Shown in pieces: positions 39,717 to 48,477 of a stretch of DNA of 64,000 nucleotides; position 1 is the stretch's first letter; each line of letters starts with the position of its first letter. The notes under the pieces are model-generated. The model saw nothing but the letters and a program-made list of their open reading frames with translations, ran no database searches and had not been told where the DNA came from. This DNA comes from an uncultured Draconibacterium sp. (GTDB lineage: Bacteria; Bacteroidota; Bacteroidia; Bacteroidales; Prolixibacteraceae). The DNA lies in the NCBI RefSeq assembly GCF_913063105.1, contig NZ_CAJXYQ010000001.1:186001-250000 (forward strand), in the 5' to 3' direction. A program made the position numbers and the translations under genes.

Positions 39717-41645
39717 ATGATACGTTTTGCCAACTTCCTTTTTTTCATTTTCATTTGCGTCAATACCATGGCTCAGGAGAATGAACTATTCATTTCCGAT
39801 AAAATAGCATTGCAGGAAAGCAGGAGTTTTCAACAAAAGTCGAATTTTGTTGAAAGCCAGAGCAACAGCCTAACAGACTTTATTTACCAGCGAATGGAGT
39901 GGCAGGTTGATCCGGCAATTCGCTTCATTTCCGGAAAAATAACCACACATTTTATAAGTAAAACCGATTCACTTCAACTGTTAGAATTCGACCTCAGCAG
40001 TGAACTCAGTACCGATTCTATTCTAATCCGGGGCAAACAATGGTCTTTTACACACGAAAACAACAAACTAAGCATAAATTTACCTGAGCCCGTTGCTACA
40101 AATCAAACCGATTCGGTAACTGTCTTTTATCACGGGGTACCTCCATCAACCGGTTTTATTTCGTTTGCAACAAGCACACATGGATCAGCCTTTACTCCGG
40201 TTTTATGGACACTTTCAGAACCATATGGAGCCATGGATTGGTGGCCGTGTAAACAATCGCTGGCCGATAAAATCGATTCGATTGATGTGCTGGTAACTTC
40301 GCCCAAACAATACTATGCCGCAAGCAACGGAATACTGGTCTCTGAGAAGGAAAACGAGACGAACCGCATTATGCACTGGAAACACCGTTTCCCGATTGCC
40401 ACCTATCTGGTTGCTATTGCTGTAACCGATTACAAAAGGTACTCCGATTACCTGCTTTCTGCCACCGGCGACACAATAGAAATTCTAAACTACGTATATC
40501 CGGAGAATCTGGAAAAAGCAAAAACGGAAACACCGGTTACCGCCGATTTAATCCAACTGTTTGAAAATATAATTGGCCCCTACCCCTTTGCCAGCGAGAA
40601 ATACGGCCATGCGCAGTTTGGCTGGGGCGGTGGAATGGAACACCAAACAATGAGTTTTATGGGCAAGTTTAGCTATGGTTTAATTGCCCACGAGCTGGCT
40701 CACCAATGGTTTGGAAACTTTATTACTTTGGGCTCGTGGCAAGACATTTGGCTGAACGAAGGTTTTGCCACCTACCTAACCGGACTGAGTTACGAAAATA
40801 TTGAAACGGAATGGTGGCCGGTTTGGAAACAGGTATATTCAGATGAGATAAAGCAAGAGCCGGACGGTTCGGTTTTTGTTACCGATACCACTTCTGTATC
40901 GCGAATTTTTAGCAGCAGACTATCTTATGCTAAAGGAGCCTACTTGCTGCATATGTTGCGTTGGGTTATTGGCGACGCTGCCTTTTTTCAGGGGCTTAAA
41001 AATTATTTCTCCGATCCGGAAATTGCCAATGGTTTTGCCCGCTCGGCCGATGTAATAAAACATTTTGAACTGGAAGCCGACACCAGCCTGACTGAATTTT
41101 TTAACGATTGGCTTTATGGCGAAGGCTACCCACTGTACACTGCAAATTTCATTGCAATCGATCAGCAAAACACCCTCGTCACCCTTAGCCAGCAAACGAC
41201 CCACGAATCCGTTGATTTTTTTGAGATGCCGGTGCCCGTGCGCTTTTATAATCACGACCAGAGCGATTCGTTGGATCTTGTGCTTCAGCACAGCGTCAAT
41301 CAGCAAGAATTTATCATTGAAAGCCCTTTCACCGTGGCTTCAATGATTATCGATCCAGAGCTTTGGCTAATTTCCGAAACTGAACAAATCGTTGGCATTC
41401 CTTTCCAAAAAAATGCGTCAGGCTTTACCATCTACCCCAATCCTGTTGAAAGCAACATTTATTTATCAAAACCTCCCGCTATCAATATTCACGAAATTCG
41501 TATAACCACTGTAAATGGAGCTGTTATAAAAACCTTTCATGGAAACGCCTCAAAGTTGAATGTTGCCACTTTGCCCTCAGGAATTTACGTGCTTCAGGCT
41601 AAACACGCATCCGGAATATTTCACAGCACTTTTATAAAACAATAG
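39717..41645 (+). CDS. M1 family metallopeptidase with T9SS sorting domain
   Basis: 642-residue aminopeptidase-like enzyme secreted by T9SS. Signal peptide residues 1-20 (CVNTMAQ). The M1 exopeptidase motif GWGGGMEHQTMSF is near residue 300, zinc ligands HELAHQWFG near 322 and the third ligand Glu in WLNEGFATYL. After the peptidase domain (about 30-540) come FTIYPNPVESNIYL and a final GIYVLQAKHASGIFHSTFIKQ, the type A C-terminal sorting signal of the T9SS. It lies 3 kb from the T9SS core operon and is a probable cargo. It ends 2 bases before the convergent osmC stop. Confidence 0.93.
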   Translation: MIRFANFLFFIFICVNTMAQENELFISDKIALQESRSFQQKSNFVESQSNSLTDFIYQRMEWQVDPAIRFISGKITTHFISKTDSLQLLEFDLSSELSTDSILIRGKQWSFTHENNKLSINLPEPVATNQTDSVTVFYHGVPPSTGFISFATSTHGSAFTPVLWTLSEPYGAMDWWPCKQSLADKIDSIDVLVTSPKQYYAASNGILVSEKENETNRIMHWKHRFPIATYLVAIAVTDYKRYSDYLLSATGDTIEILNYVYPENLEKAKTETPVTADLIQLFENIIGPYPFASEKYGHAQFGWGGGMEHQTMSFMGKFSYGLIAHELAHQWFGNFITLGSWQDIWLNEGFATYLTGLSYENIETEWWPVWKQVYSDEIKQEPDGSVFVTDTTSVSRIFSSRLSYAKGAYLLHMLRWVIGDAAFFQGLKNYFSDPEIANGFARSADVIKHFELEADTSLTEFFNDWLYGEGYPLYTANFIAIDQQNTLVTLSQQTTHESVDFFEMPVPVRFYNHDQSDSLDLVLQHSVNQQEFIIESPFTVASMIIDPELWLISETEQIVGIPFQKNASGFTIYPNPVESNIYLSKPPAINIHEIRITTVNGAVIKTFHGNASKLNVATLPSGIYVLQAKHASGIFHSTFIKQ

Positions 41646-41647
41646 CC

Positions 41648-42052
41648 TTACCAGTTAAAGCTTATCGTTTGAATAAGATCGGGGTGAAGACTTAATGGTA
41701 CCGGACTGATTCCGGCAACACTTTCAACCAAACGCTTTTCTTCTTCGGTATAGTTCTTATCCGGAAATGAAAATTCAACAATTACTTCGGCCACCCTGCG
41801 CGGATCAGATGCCATTATTTTCGTCACATCAACCTGTGTCCCTTCAATATCAATTCCATTGTCGCGTGCTTTTATGCCCATAATCGTCATTATGCAACTG
41901 CCTAACGCGGTGGCCAGCAAATCGGTTGGCGAAAAATATTCTCCTTTCCCCTGGTTGTCGGTTGGGGCATCGGTAATAACTTTATTTCCCGATTGCAGGT
42001 GTTCATTTTCTGTTCTTAACTCGCCCAGGTAAAATGTTTTTATTGTTTCCAT
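41648..42052 (-). CDS. OsmC/Ohr family protein
   Basis: 134-residue protein of the OsmC family, which reduces organic or lipid hydroperoxides. The peroxidatic Cys lies in ALGSCIMTIMGI near residue 53; the second family Cys (usual in Ohr) is not apparent at the expected position, so activity may differ. Arg-rich central section (SDPRRVAEVIVEF) matches the family. It is convergent with the M1 peptidase gene. Confidence 0.87.
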   Translation of the reverse strand: METIKTFYLGELRTENEHLQSGNKVITDAPTDNQGKGEYFSPTDLLATALGSCIMTIMGIKARDNGIDIEGTQVDVTKIMASDPRRVAEVIVEFSFPDKNYTEEEKRLVESVAGISPVPLSLHPDLIQTISFNW

Positions 42053-42184
42053 AAATTACAATTTTCGTTTATTTAAAGATAAAGCATTTTAAACAACCAC
42101 CGGTAATCAAGAATGTTCGTAAAATAAAATATGGGGTGATAAACAAACAAAGAACTCCGGATACCAAATCTTTTTTCTATTTTC

Positions 42185-42212
42185 GTGTTACGAATTACAA
42201 AAATAGTATCAC
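42185..42212. promoter_or_regulatory. Inverted-repeat operator at the NikR-family gene
   Basis: GTGTTAC (42185-42191) and GTATCAC (42206-42212) form an inverted repeat with one mismatch and a 14-base spacer, ending 1 base before the start codon at 42214. It matches the GTGTTAC-N13/14-GTAACAC type of NikR operator (recalled from comparative genomics) and suggests autoregulation. Confidence 0.6.
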
Positions 42213-42213
42213 C

Positions 42214-42615
42214 ATGGCTGTTTCAAGGTTTGGAGTTTCACTGGATGAAGACTTATTAAAAGCACTTGACAATTATGTATCTGAAAATGCCTTTTCCAAC
42301 CGTTCGCAGGCTATTCGTCACCTTATCGAAAAAAACATGGTGGAAGAAAAGTGGAAATGCGATAACATTGTTGCCGGGGCAGTTGTATTGGTTTTCAATC
42401 ATTCAAAAAAAGAAATCATAAAAAAATCGGCAGCCATTCAGTACGCACACAAAACGCACATTCTTTCGTCGCAAAGTTTCTTTTTAAACGAAATTAATTT
42501 AATGGAAATTATTGCAGTAAAAGGGCCTTCGCGCATACTCACTGAAATTTCCGATCAGCTAATCAGTATTAAAGGAATACAACACGGCAAATTGGTAATG
42601 AGCAAAGCAGAATAA
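42214..42615 (+). CDS. NikR-family ribbon-helix-helix regulator lacking nickel ligands
   Basis: 133 residues, the same length as E. coli NikR. The N-terminal ribbon-helix-helix (RFGVSLDEDLLKALDNYV, then FSNRSQAIRHLI) is intact, and the C-terminal ACT-like domain aligns with E. coli NikR residues 59-103 without gaps. At the four nickel ligands (E. coli H76, H87, H89, C95) this protein has Tyr77, Ser88, Phe90 and Leu96; the accessory His positions 62 and 78 are kept as His63 and His79. It therefore should not bind nickel at the usual site. The ATG at 42214 is preferred over an upstream ATG because the family start lies there. A TonB-dependent receptor follows. Confidence 0.85.
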   Translation: MAVSRFGVSLDEDLLKALDNYVSENAFSNRSQAIRHLIEKNMVEEKWKCDNIVAGAVVLVFNHSKKEIIKKSAAIQYAHKTHILSSQSFFLNEINLMEIIAVKGPSRILTEISDQLISIKGIQHGKLVMSKAE

Positions 42616-42631
42616 TTTTTTTGACCATACA

Positions 42632-42659
42632 GTAACACGTTTAAATAATTTAGTAACAC
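42632..42659. promoter_or_regulatory. Candidate NikR-type operator at the receptor gene
   Basis: GTAACAC occurs at 42632-42638 and 42653-42659, both in the same orientation, 21 bases apart, the same start-to-start distance as the half-sites at the NikR-family gene. The right copy is the consensus right half-site; the left copy keeps only GT and AC of the left half-site. Confidence 0.45.
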
Positions 42660-42674
42660 ATTAAACTATTGATA

Positions 42675-44513
42675 ATGCGGAATTTTATCGTTCTTTCCAT
42701 TCTAATATTTCTATTTCCAGCTATAGGCAACACACAAATGCACTATGCCACCAACGACACCATTCAAATAAACGAGGTAGTGGTTACGGGCACCCAGGTA
42801 CAGGTAAACCGAAATAGTGTACCAATGGCTGTAACGGTTGTAAACCGTCAACAAATTGAAGAAAGTGATGAGTCGGCACTGCTGCCAATATTAAATGGCC
42901 GGGTACCGGGATTGTTTGTAACCGAACGAGGCGTAACCGGTTTTGGCGTTGCTGCCGGTTCTGCTGGGCAGATTTCAATCAGAGGTATTGGAGGGAGCCC
43001 AACCACGGGTGTTTTAATGCTTATTGACGGACATCCGCAGTTTATGGGAATAATGGGACATCCGCTGCCTGATTCATACGTTGCCAGCGATGTGGAGCGT
43101 GTAGAAGTAATTAGAGGGCCGGCTTCCATTTTATATGGTTCCAATGCCATGGGAGGGGTTATTAACATCATTACAAAAAAGCAGGCGACAGAAGGTTTTA
43201 AAGGCAATGCCCGCCTGACCTACGGATCGTACAATACCCAGAAATATATGGGATCGGTAGGATATAAAAAAGATAAGTTCAGTGTTTTTATTTCCGGTAA
43301 TCACGACCAAACTGATGGTCACCGATCTCATTCTGATTTTAAAATTACCAATGGCTATCTGAAATTAGGCTACCAAATCAGCGATCATTTTGAAGCCGAA
43401 GCTGATTTTAGCGTGGCTGCTTTTGACGCATCTGACCCGGGGCCCGACACACTGAACGCTTCGCCCGGTGAAACCATTGATATAATGCGTGGCTACGGCG
43501 CGTTTTCGTTACAAAATTCATTTGATAAAGCATCAGGAGCACTGAAATTCTTTTACAATTTTGGTGAGCATGAAATAACCGATGGCTTTCATTCAAACGA
43601 CCACAACTTTGGCATTAACCTTTACGAATCGTTTCAATTGATTGAAGGAAATAATCTTACCGCAGGAATCGACCTGATGAATTACGGAGGTAAAGCCAAA
43701 AATATATTTGCAATAGGCGGCCAGGGATTGACTTTTGCCGATACCTCAATTACGGAAATTGGAACCTATTTGTTTTCACAACAAAAATTTGGATCGAACC
43801 TGATTATTAATGCGGGTTTACGATTCCACCACCACAGCGAATACGGTTCGGTTTGGATTCCTTCAGTAGGTTTTGCCAATTCTTTTTCGCCCCTGACAAC
43901 ATGGAAAGGAACCATCTCAAAGGGCTTTAGAAGCCCTACAATGCGCGAACTGTTTATGTGGGGACCAAACCCCAACCTCGATCCTGAAATTGTTTGGAAT
44001 TACGAGACAGGTGTGATGCATACCTTCGCTAACAATGCCATGCATGTTGAACTTACGGCATTCTTTGTTAAGGGCGACAACCTGATTGTTAATACAGGCC
44101 TGCCGAATGGGTATCAAAACACCGGAGAAGTATCAAATAAAGGTTTGGAACTTTCCATAGATGTTAAACCGGTTAACGATCTTGCCATAAATGCTACATA
44201 CACCTACACGAATATGAAAAAACCGGTGTATGCCACACCTGAACACCATTTGTTTTTAAATGCAAACTACCGGTTAAAAAAGTTACTATTTAACGCTAAT
44301 ATTCAATATGTTTCGGGATTAGACAACGACCCAACAGCAGTTTCAAACACTGAAAACTATGCGCTGCTAAATGCAAAAGTAAGCTACAATTTGTCAAGAA
44401 ATATAAAATTATATTTAAGCGGCGACAATTTGTTAAGCACCAGCTATGAGGTTAACCGCTATTATACAATGCCTGAAATAACAGTGTTTGGAGGAATAAA
44501 CTTTTTATTTTAA
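42675..44513 (+). CDS. TonB-dependent receptor, probable metal-ligand uptake
   Basis: 612-residue outer-membrane barrel. Signal peptide, TonB-box-like DTIQINEVVVTGTQ start of the mature part, plug domain (about 30-150) with VERVEVIRGPASILYGSNAMGGVINI, then a barrel ending in the aromatic INFLF. The length fits a BtuB-like receptor rather than SusC (no carboxypeptidase-regulatory domain). Histidine-rich loops are visible: MGHPLPD, NHDQTDGHRSHSD, GEHEITDGFHSND and LRFHHHSEYG. The gene follows the NikR-family gene and carries operator-like half-sites. A metal-chelate substrate is inferred. ATG at 42675 chosen over a TTG at 42669. Confidence 0.88.
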   Translation: MRNFIVLSILIFLFPAIGNTQMHYATNDTIQINEVVVTGTQVQVNRNSVPMAVTVVNRQQIEESDESALLPILNGRVPGLFVTERGVTGFGVAAGSAGQISIRGIGGSPTTGVLMLIDGHPQFMGIMGHPLPDSYVASDVERVEVIRGPASILYGSNAMGGVINIITKKQATEGFKGNARLTYGSYNTQKYMGSVGYKKDKFSVFISGNHDQTDGHRSHSDFKITNGYLKLGYQISDHFEAEADFSVAAFDASDPGPDTLNASPGETIDIMRGYGAFSLQNSFDKASGALKFFYNFGEHEITDGFHSNDHNFGINLYESFQLIEGNNLTAGIDLMNYGGKAKNIFAIGGQGLTFADTSITEIGTYLFSQQKFGSNLIINAGLRFHHHSEYGSVWIPSVGFANSFSPLTTWKGTISKGFRSPTMRELFMWGPNPNLDPEIVWNYETGVMHTFANNAMHVELTAFFVKGDNLIVNTGLPNGYQNTGEVSNKGLELSIDVKPVNDLAINATYTYTNMKKPVYATPEHHLFLNANYRLKKLLFNANIQYVSGLDNDPTAVSNTENYALLNAKVSYNLSRNIKLYLSGDNLLSTSYEVNRYYTMPEITVFGGINFLF

Positions 44514-44530
44514 ACAGAAGACCGGTAGTG

Positions 44531-45889
44531 TTATTTTAAACCAACCCGTCCGCCCAGGTCATCGCGAAAAGAGGTGCGCACACAACGAAATCCAATGTAT
44601 GACTTCGCTGTATCCTGGTACTCGAAAGTACGTGTGGCCGATTGAATATAATAGGCAATATCTTTCCACGAACCTCCGCGTACCACTTTGCGCTTCATTA
44701 CCGGAGGATCATCGGGACGCGCATTGTACTGAATTTCCGGATTAAGGTCGTGAATGGTGTTATACCCGCCCTCAAAAAAAGCTGTTGAAGTCCACTCTGC
44801 AACATTACCGGCCATATCGTACACACCGTAAGGGTTGGGATCAAACTGACCAACTTCCATGGTATTTGTACTGGTGGGACTATCGGCCACATAGTTTCCG
44901 CGAAGAGGCTTAAAATTGGCTACAAAGCACCCATCCACATTGCGGGTGTAGTAACTACCCCACGGGTACATATTGTTGTGCATTCCACCCCGTGCTGCAA
45001 TCTCCCATTCGCTTTCAGTTGGCAAACGATAATCGTGTGCAGGTGTTTCTTTAAATCTTTTTTGCACAATCCCTCTGAGGTTGGTTCGCCAGTTGCAAAA
45101 CGCCCTTGCCTGGTCCCAGGTAACGCCAACCACAGGGTAATCGTCGAATCCCACGTGAGCAAAATATTTCATGGTAAACGGTTCGTTGTAGGTATAGGCA
45201 AAATCCCTTATCCAGCAAAGTGTATCAGGGTAAACCGGTACCGATTCCCGCATTAAAAACGAACTCCGGTTTTCAATAGGCACTAACTCGCCATCTGAAT
45301 TTACCACCGAACCTTCATATTTTTGGGTTTCGTAATTAAAGGCGTTGCTTCGTTTAGCAGCCTGATTATAATCTACCCAGTAATATTCATACACCAGTTT
45401 GCGTGCGTCAATTTCACGTTTATAGGCAAATCGTTCCTGTTCCGGAATATATAACTCTTCCATTGCCATCTGGTACTCCGGATCATTCCATTCAATCCGT
45501 TCTTCCCAGTTAATTTCGGGCTCTTCAAGCGGTGCTCCATACTGATCTTCGGTAATCAGAAAATCGGTATAAGTTTGGGCAAGCAATTCGCGTGCTTTTT
45601 TATCACGTACCCAATGTACAAATTGCCGGTATTCGTTATTGGTAATCTCTGTATCGTCAATCCAAAAAGCTTCAGTTGAAACAGTTCTTGCGGGTGTTAA
45701 TTCATAAAGCTCATCGTCGTTGGATCCAAGGTTATATGAACCGCGCTCGATATATACCATCCCAAATGGTGTTGGCTCAAACCATTTTGAACTTGTTCCT
45801 TTGCCAAGTGTAATGTATTTGTTGGTTTCGTTGCTACACGAAACCAGTAACATGGCAAAAACAAATATATATGTAATGGTTTTCCTCAT
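44531..45889 (-). CDS. Second GldK-like T9SS lipoprotein
   Basis: 452-residue lipoprotein (LLVSCSNE, Cys near 18) with a formylglycine-generating-enzyme-like fold (SUMF1 type), the layout of GldK/PorK, which forms the outer ring of the T9SS with GldN. It is very similar to the first copy at 49.4-50.8 kb along nearly its whole length (DTEITNNEYRQFV, PIENRSSFLMR, DTLCWIRDF, NFKPLRGNYV, MAGNVAEWTST, FEYQDT, GFRCVR). An intrinsic terminator separates it from gldN, so its expression may differ. Possible alternative: the GldJ role, which is also a GldK paralog. Confidence 0.87.
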   Translation of the reverse strand: MRKTITYIFVFAMLLVSCSNETNKYITLGKGTSSKWFEPTPFGMVYIERGSYNLGSNDDELYELTPARTVSTEAFWIDDTEITNNEYRQFVHWVRDKKARELLAQTYTDFLITEDQYGAPLEEPEINWEERIEWNDPEYQMAMEELYIPEQERFAYKREIDARKLVYEYYWVDYNQAAKRSNAFNYETQKYEGSVVNSDGELVPIENRSSFLMRESVPVYPDTLCWIRDFAYTYNEPFTMKYFAHVGFDDYPVVGVTWDQARAFCNWRTNLRGIVQKRFKETPAHDYRLPTESEWEIAARGGMHNNMYPWGSYYTRNVDGCFVANFKPLRGNYVADSPTSTNTMEVGQFDPNPYGVYDMAGNVAEWTSTAFFEGGYNTIHDLNPEIQYNARPDDPPVMKRKVVRGGSWKDIAYYIQSATRTFEYQDTAKSYIGFRCVRTSFRDDLGGRVGLK

Positions 45890-45945
45890 TAAACGGGTTT
45901 TAAGCCTTCTCTATCTTAACGCCGGCTTAGCGTTTAAATTGTTTC

Positions 45946-45975
45946 AAAAAAAAGCCTTATGGCAACATAAGGCTT
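45946..45975 (-). terminator. Terminator between gldN and second gldK
   Basis: On the minus strand AAGCCTTAT and ATAAGGCTT pair around GTTGCC, then eight T, 21 bases after the gldN stop. Confidence 0.85.
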
Positions 45976-45996
45976 CAAATTATGCTAATTCTACTA

Positions 45997-46848
45997 TTAG
46001 TATTCCCAAAGATCTTGTTCGTAGTTGAATATCTTATCTTCAATTCTTTTTGATTCCAACATGGCTTCTTTACCAATTAGGTAGGCACTAATGTCGCGAT
46101 TATTGTACATGTTCGATTCTTTAACAATGTAACTGTTAAACATGCGCTTAATAAACAAATCATCGAACGAATGCTGACGGGCTTCGTTGTATGGATTCAT
46201 CACCAGGTTGGTAGCCAACAACGGGCGTGCCTCCGGATAATAAATCCAGAAAACTTTCTGACGTTGTACCAGTCCCGAGTTATCGCCTTCGCGCATGTAT
46301 TCGCGAATTGGGCAAATACCAAGAATCCGGACATTCAGAGTAGATGTTTGTTTATCGAAATACCACTGTTCTTTAATCATGTATTGTTTTATCTCGTTTG
46401 GCCGGATTTCGCCCTGAACCTGCACTGTAGTGCGTTCGCCCGTATCAAAATCAATTTTTTCTTCGGTTGTAGCCTCGGCACCAAACCTTGCTTTAACCTG
46501 GGCGTAGCTCATCGGAATTTTAAAATCATCATCGGCTTGCGCATCGTAGGGTGTTAGCTGTCCGTTCTCAATTCCTTTTAACAGCAACGAAATTAAGTTG
46601 GTACGATCGGCAATTTCAATGGTAGGATAATACAACGGAATATTCATTTTTTCACGTAAATCAATCACCCGCCAAAGCGTTTTCGACCAAAATACATCCG
46701 CCTCACGAACCGTTACCAATGGCATCGGTTTCTTTTCGTAAATATCGTTTTGTTTATATGCTCCGTTTACAATTTGGGCATCAGTACTTTTAGGTACCGC
46801 ACCTAATGCAAAAACCAGCATTCCGATATAAACCACAAACTTCTTCAT
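45997..46848 (-). CDS. gldN: Gliding motility / T9SS protein GldN (PorN)
   Basis: 283-residue periplasmic protein that forms the T9SS outer-membrane-associated ring with GldK. Signal peptide about residues 1-24 (PKSTDAQ). Family segments: ADVFWSKTLWRVIDLREKMN near residue 50, IKQYMIKEQWYFDKQTSTLNVRILGICP near 155, and the closing DRI-type helix (SKRIEDKIFNYEQDLWEY). It starts 6 bases after gldM. Confidence 0.92.
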   Translation of the reverse strand: MKKFVVYIGMLVFALGAVPKSTDAQIVNGAYKQNDIYEKKPMPLVTVREADVFWSKTLWRVIDLREKMNIPLYYPTIEIADRTNLISLLLKGIENGQLTPYDAQADDDFKIPMSYAQVKARFGAEATTEEKIDFDTGERTTVQVQGEIRPNEIKQYMIKEQWYFDKQTSTLNVRILGICPIREYMREGDNSGLVQRQKVFWIYYPEARPLLATNLVMNPYNEARQHSFDDLFIKRMFNSYIVKESNMYNNRDISAYLIGKEAMLESKRIEDKIFNYEQDLWEY

Positions 46849-46854
46849 AATTTC

Positions 46855-48465
46855 TTATTTTATTTTAAATGATATTGGGTCGAGTTCGCGTGTTGTCCCA
46901 TCATCGCCAACGGCCTTAATATCACCTATATAAACAATACTGTTAATATTAACCCTGCTTAAAGCGCTTTTTTGCTCTGCTGTAAAACGGTTTGAACTTG
47001 ATGGATAACGATTGGTATATCCTCCTTGTCCGGTAGTTTCCAACGTAAACTGGGTAACTGTATATCTGAATTCAAAATCGAAATCTTCCAATACAGCCAT
47101 CACTCCATCCTGAATTCTTAGTACTTCTTTTCTAATTTCACCTCCCGACTGACCATTAATTTTTGCTACCGGATCGGGTACGCGTTTTACTCGCCAATCG
47201 GTAGTACCAATCAAACGGCGATTTCCGTTAATTGTTGCGTAAACGCTAACCTTGGTTTTCCGCCCCATTTCATCCAGTTCTGCAGGTTCGATTACATAGT
47301 TTATTCCTTCTTTTGTAATCTTACCGTTGGTCATCTGAACATCAAGATTTTCACTGGGAATTGATCCACCACCAACTTCAAACGGGTTTTTTAGGCCTTT
47401 GTAAAACACGTTCATTTTAGTGGCCGACATGGTTACGTTTGGCACGGCCACCTGGTATTCCTGCTCGAAAGGATAGCTTTTTATGATTCCTCCGGGTGTT
47501 TTATACTTGATTAAGCCACTCCATTTAAATTTACCGGCCTCGCTCGTATTACCCACATAAATGGCTTTCCCGTCTTTTACCTCAACCTGACGGTTATTAA
47601 TAAAAATATCAGGTTGCTGAGTGGTATCTTCTGCTGCAAGGAATACCTCTGCCTTATACTCATCGCCTAATAAAACGATGTTTGAATTGGCAATTACTCG
47701 TGCTCCCAAACGGTTAAATTTAAAAGAGCCCTCATCAATTTCGGCATACAAATATTTTGCAACGTAGGCTTCAGAGTTTTTTACATCGATTTGAATTTTG
47801 GAGAGCAAGGTTAACACTGCAATCAATGGTTTATCTTCAAAGTGCTCCGCTTCCCAGGTTTTGTAATTTCCTTCACCTCCATCTTTACTATCCGGATCGG
47901 CGGTTTTTAGTTCGCTAAGAATGGTGTGACGAAGTTCACTGTCTTCTTCACTGATTAAGGAGGTTAAAAAGGAGCGGTATTCTTCCACCCTTAATTTCAA
48001 ATCGTTAGCCCTTTTCTGCGTAATCATCAGTTCCGACGGTCCATTTAGGTCATCTTCTTTTGCAATTTCAACAATGGTACCGTCTACTTTTGTATGAAAA
48101 TACCCGTCGTCATCCACCGGATTATCTTCATCAACTGGCTTTACGCCAGAGTAAATTACAACTTCATCCTTTAGTTCCGAAACGTAATTAATCAGACCTT
48201 CCGATTTTTCCCGCAGATGATCGGCCTTCTCTTTCCATTCGCGAACTTTCGTTGGATTTTCAACATAAGCCTGTTCAAACGATGAATAAATCTGAGCGTT
48301 CTGCATGTCCACTGCCTCAAGGGTTTGCAGCAAACTACTGTCTACCACACGAAATGCCTCAAGTACCTCAGCAGCAACGTTAAGCGCTAACATTGCCGTG
48401 AGTACAATGTACATCATGTTTATCATTTTTTGCCTCGGTGTTTCCGGACAATTCTTTGCACCCAT
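46855..48465 (-). CDS. gldM: Gliding motility / T9SS protein GldM (PorM)
   Basis: 536-residue component of the T9SS motor. One N-terminal membrane helix (residues 15-33, MINMMYIVLTAMLALNVAAE), then four periplasmic domains that span to the outer-membrane ring (GVKP..., ANSNIVLLGDEYKAEVFL near 260, NPFEVGGGSIP near 370, TDWRVKRVPDP near 420). With GldL it forms the proton-driven rotary motor. Next to gldL with a 12-base gap. Confidence 0.94.
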   Translation of the reverse strand: MGAKNCPETPRQKMINMMYIVLTAMLALNVAAEVLEAFRVVDSSLLQTLEAVDMQNAQIYSSFEQAYVENPTKVREWKEKADHLREKSEGLINYVSELKDEVVIYSGVKPVDEDNPVDDDGYFHTKVDGTIVEIAKEDDLNGPSELMITQKRANDLKLRVEEYRSFLTSLISEEDSELRHTILSELKTADPDSKDGGEGNYKTWEAEHFEDKPLIAVLTLLSKIQIDVKNSEAYVAKYLYAEIDEGSFKFNRLGARVIANSNIVLLGDEYKAEVFLAAEDTTQQPDIFINNRQVEVKDGKAIYVGNTSEAGKFKWSGLIKYKTPGGIIKSYPFEQEYQVAVPNVTMSATKMNVFYKGLKNPFEVGGGSIPSENLDVQMTNGKITKEGINYVIEPAELDEMGRKTKVSVYATINGNRRLIGTTDWRVKRVPDPVAKINGQSGGEIRKEVLRIQDGVMAVLEDFDFEFRYTVTQFTLETTGQGGYTNRYPSSSNRFTAEQKSALSRVNINSIVYIGDIKAVGDDGTTRELDPISFKIK

Positions 48466-48477
48466 ACGCTTCGGACT

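Noticed and set aside
42675..44513. SusC-type polysaccharide receptor
   Set aside because: Only 612 residues, no carboxypeptidase-regulatory domain, and no SusD gene beside it.
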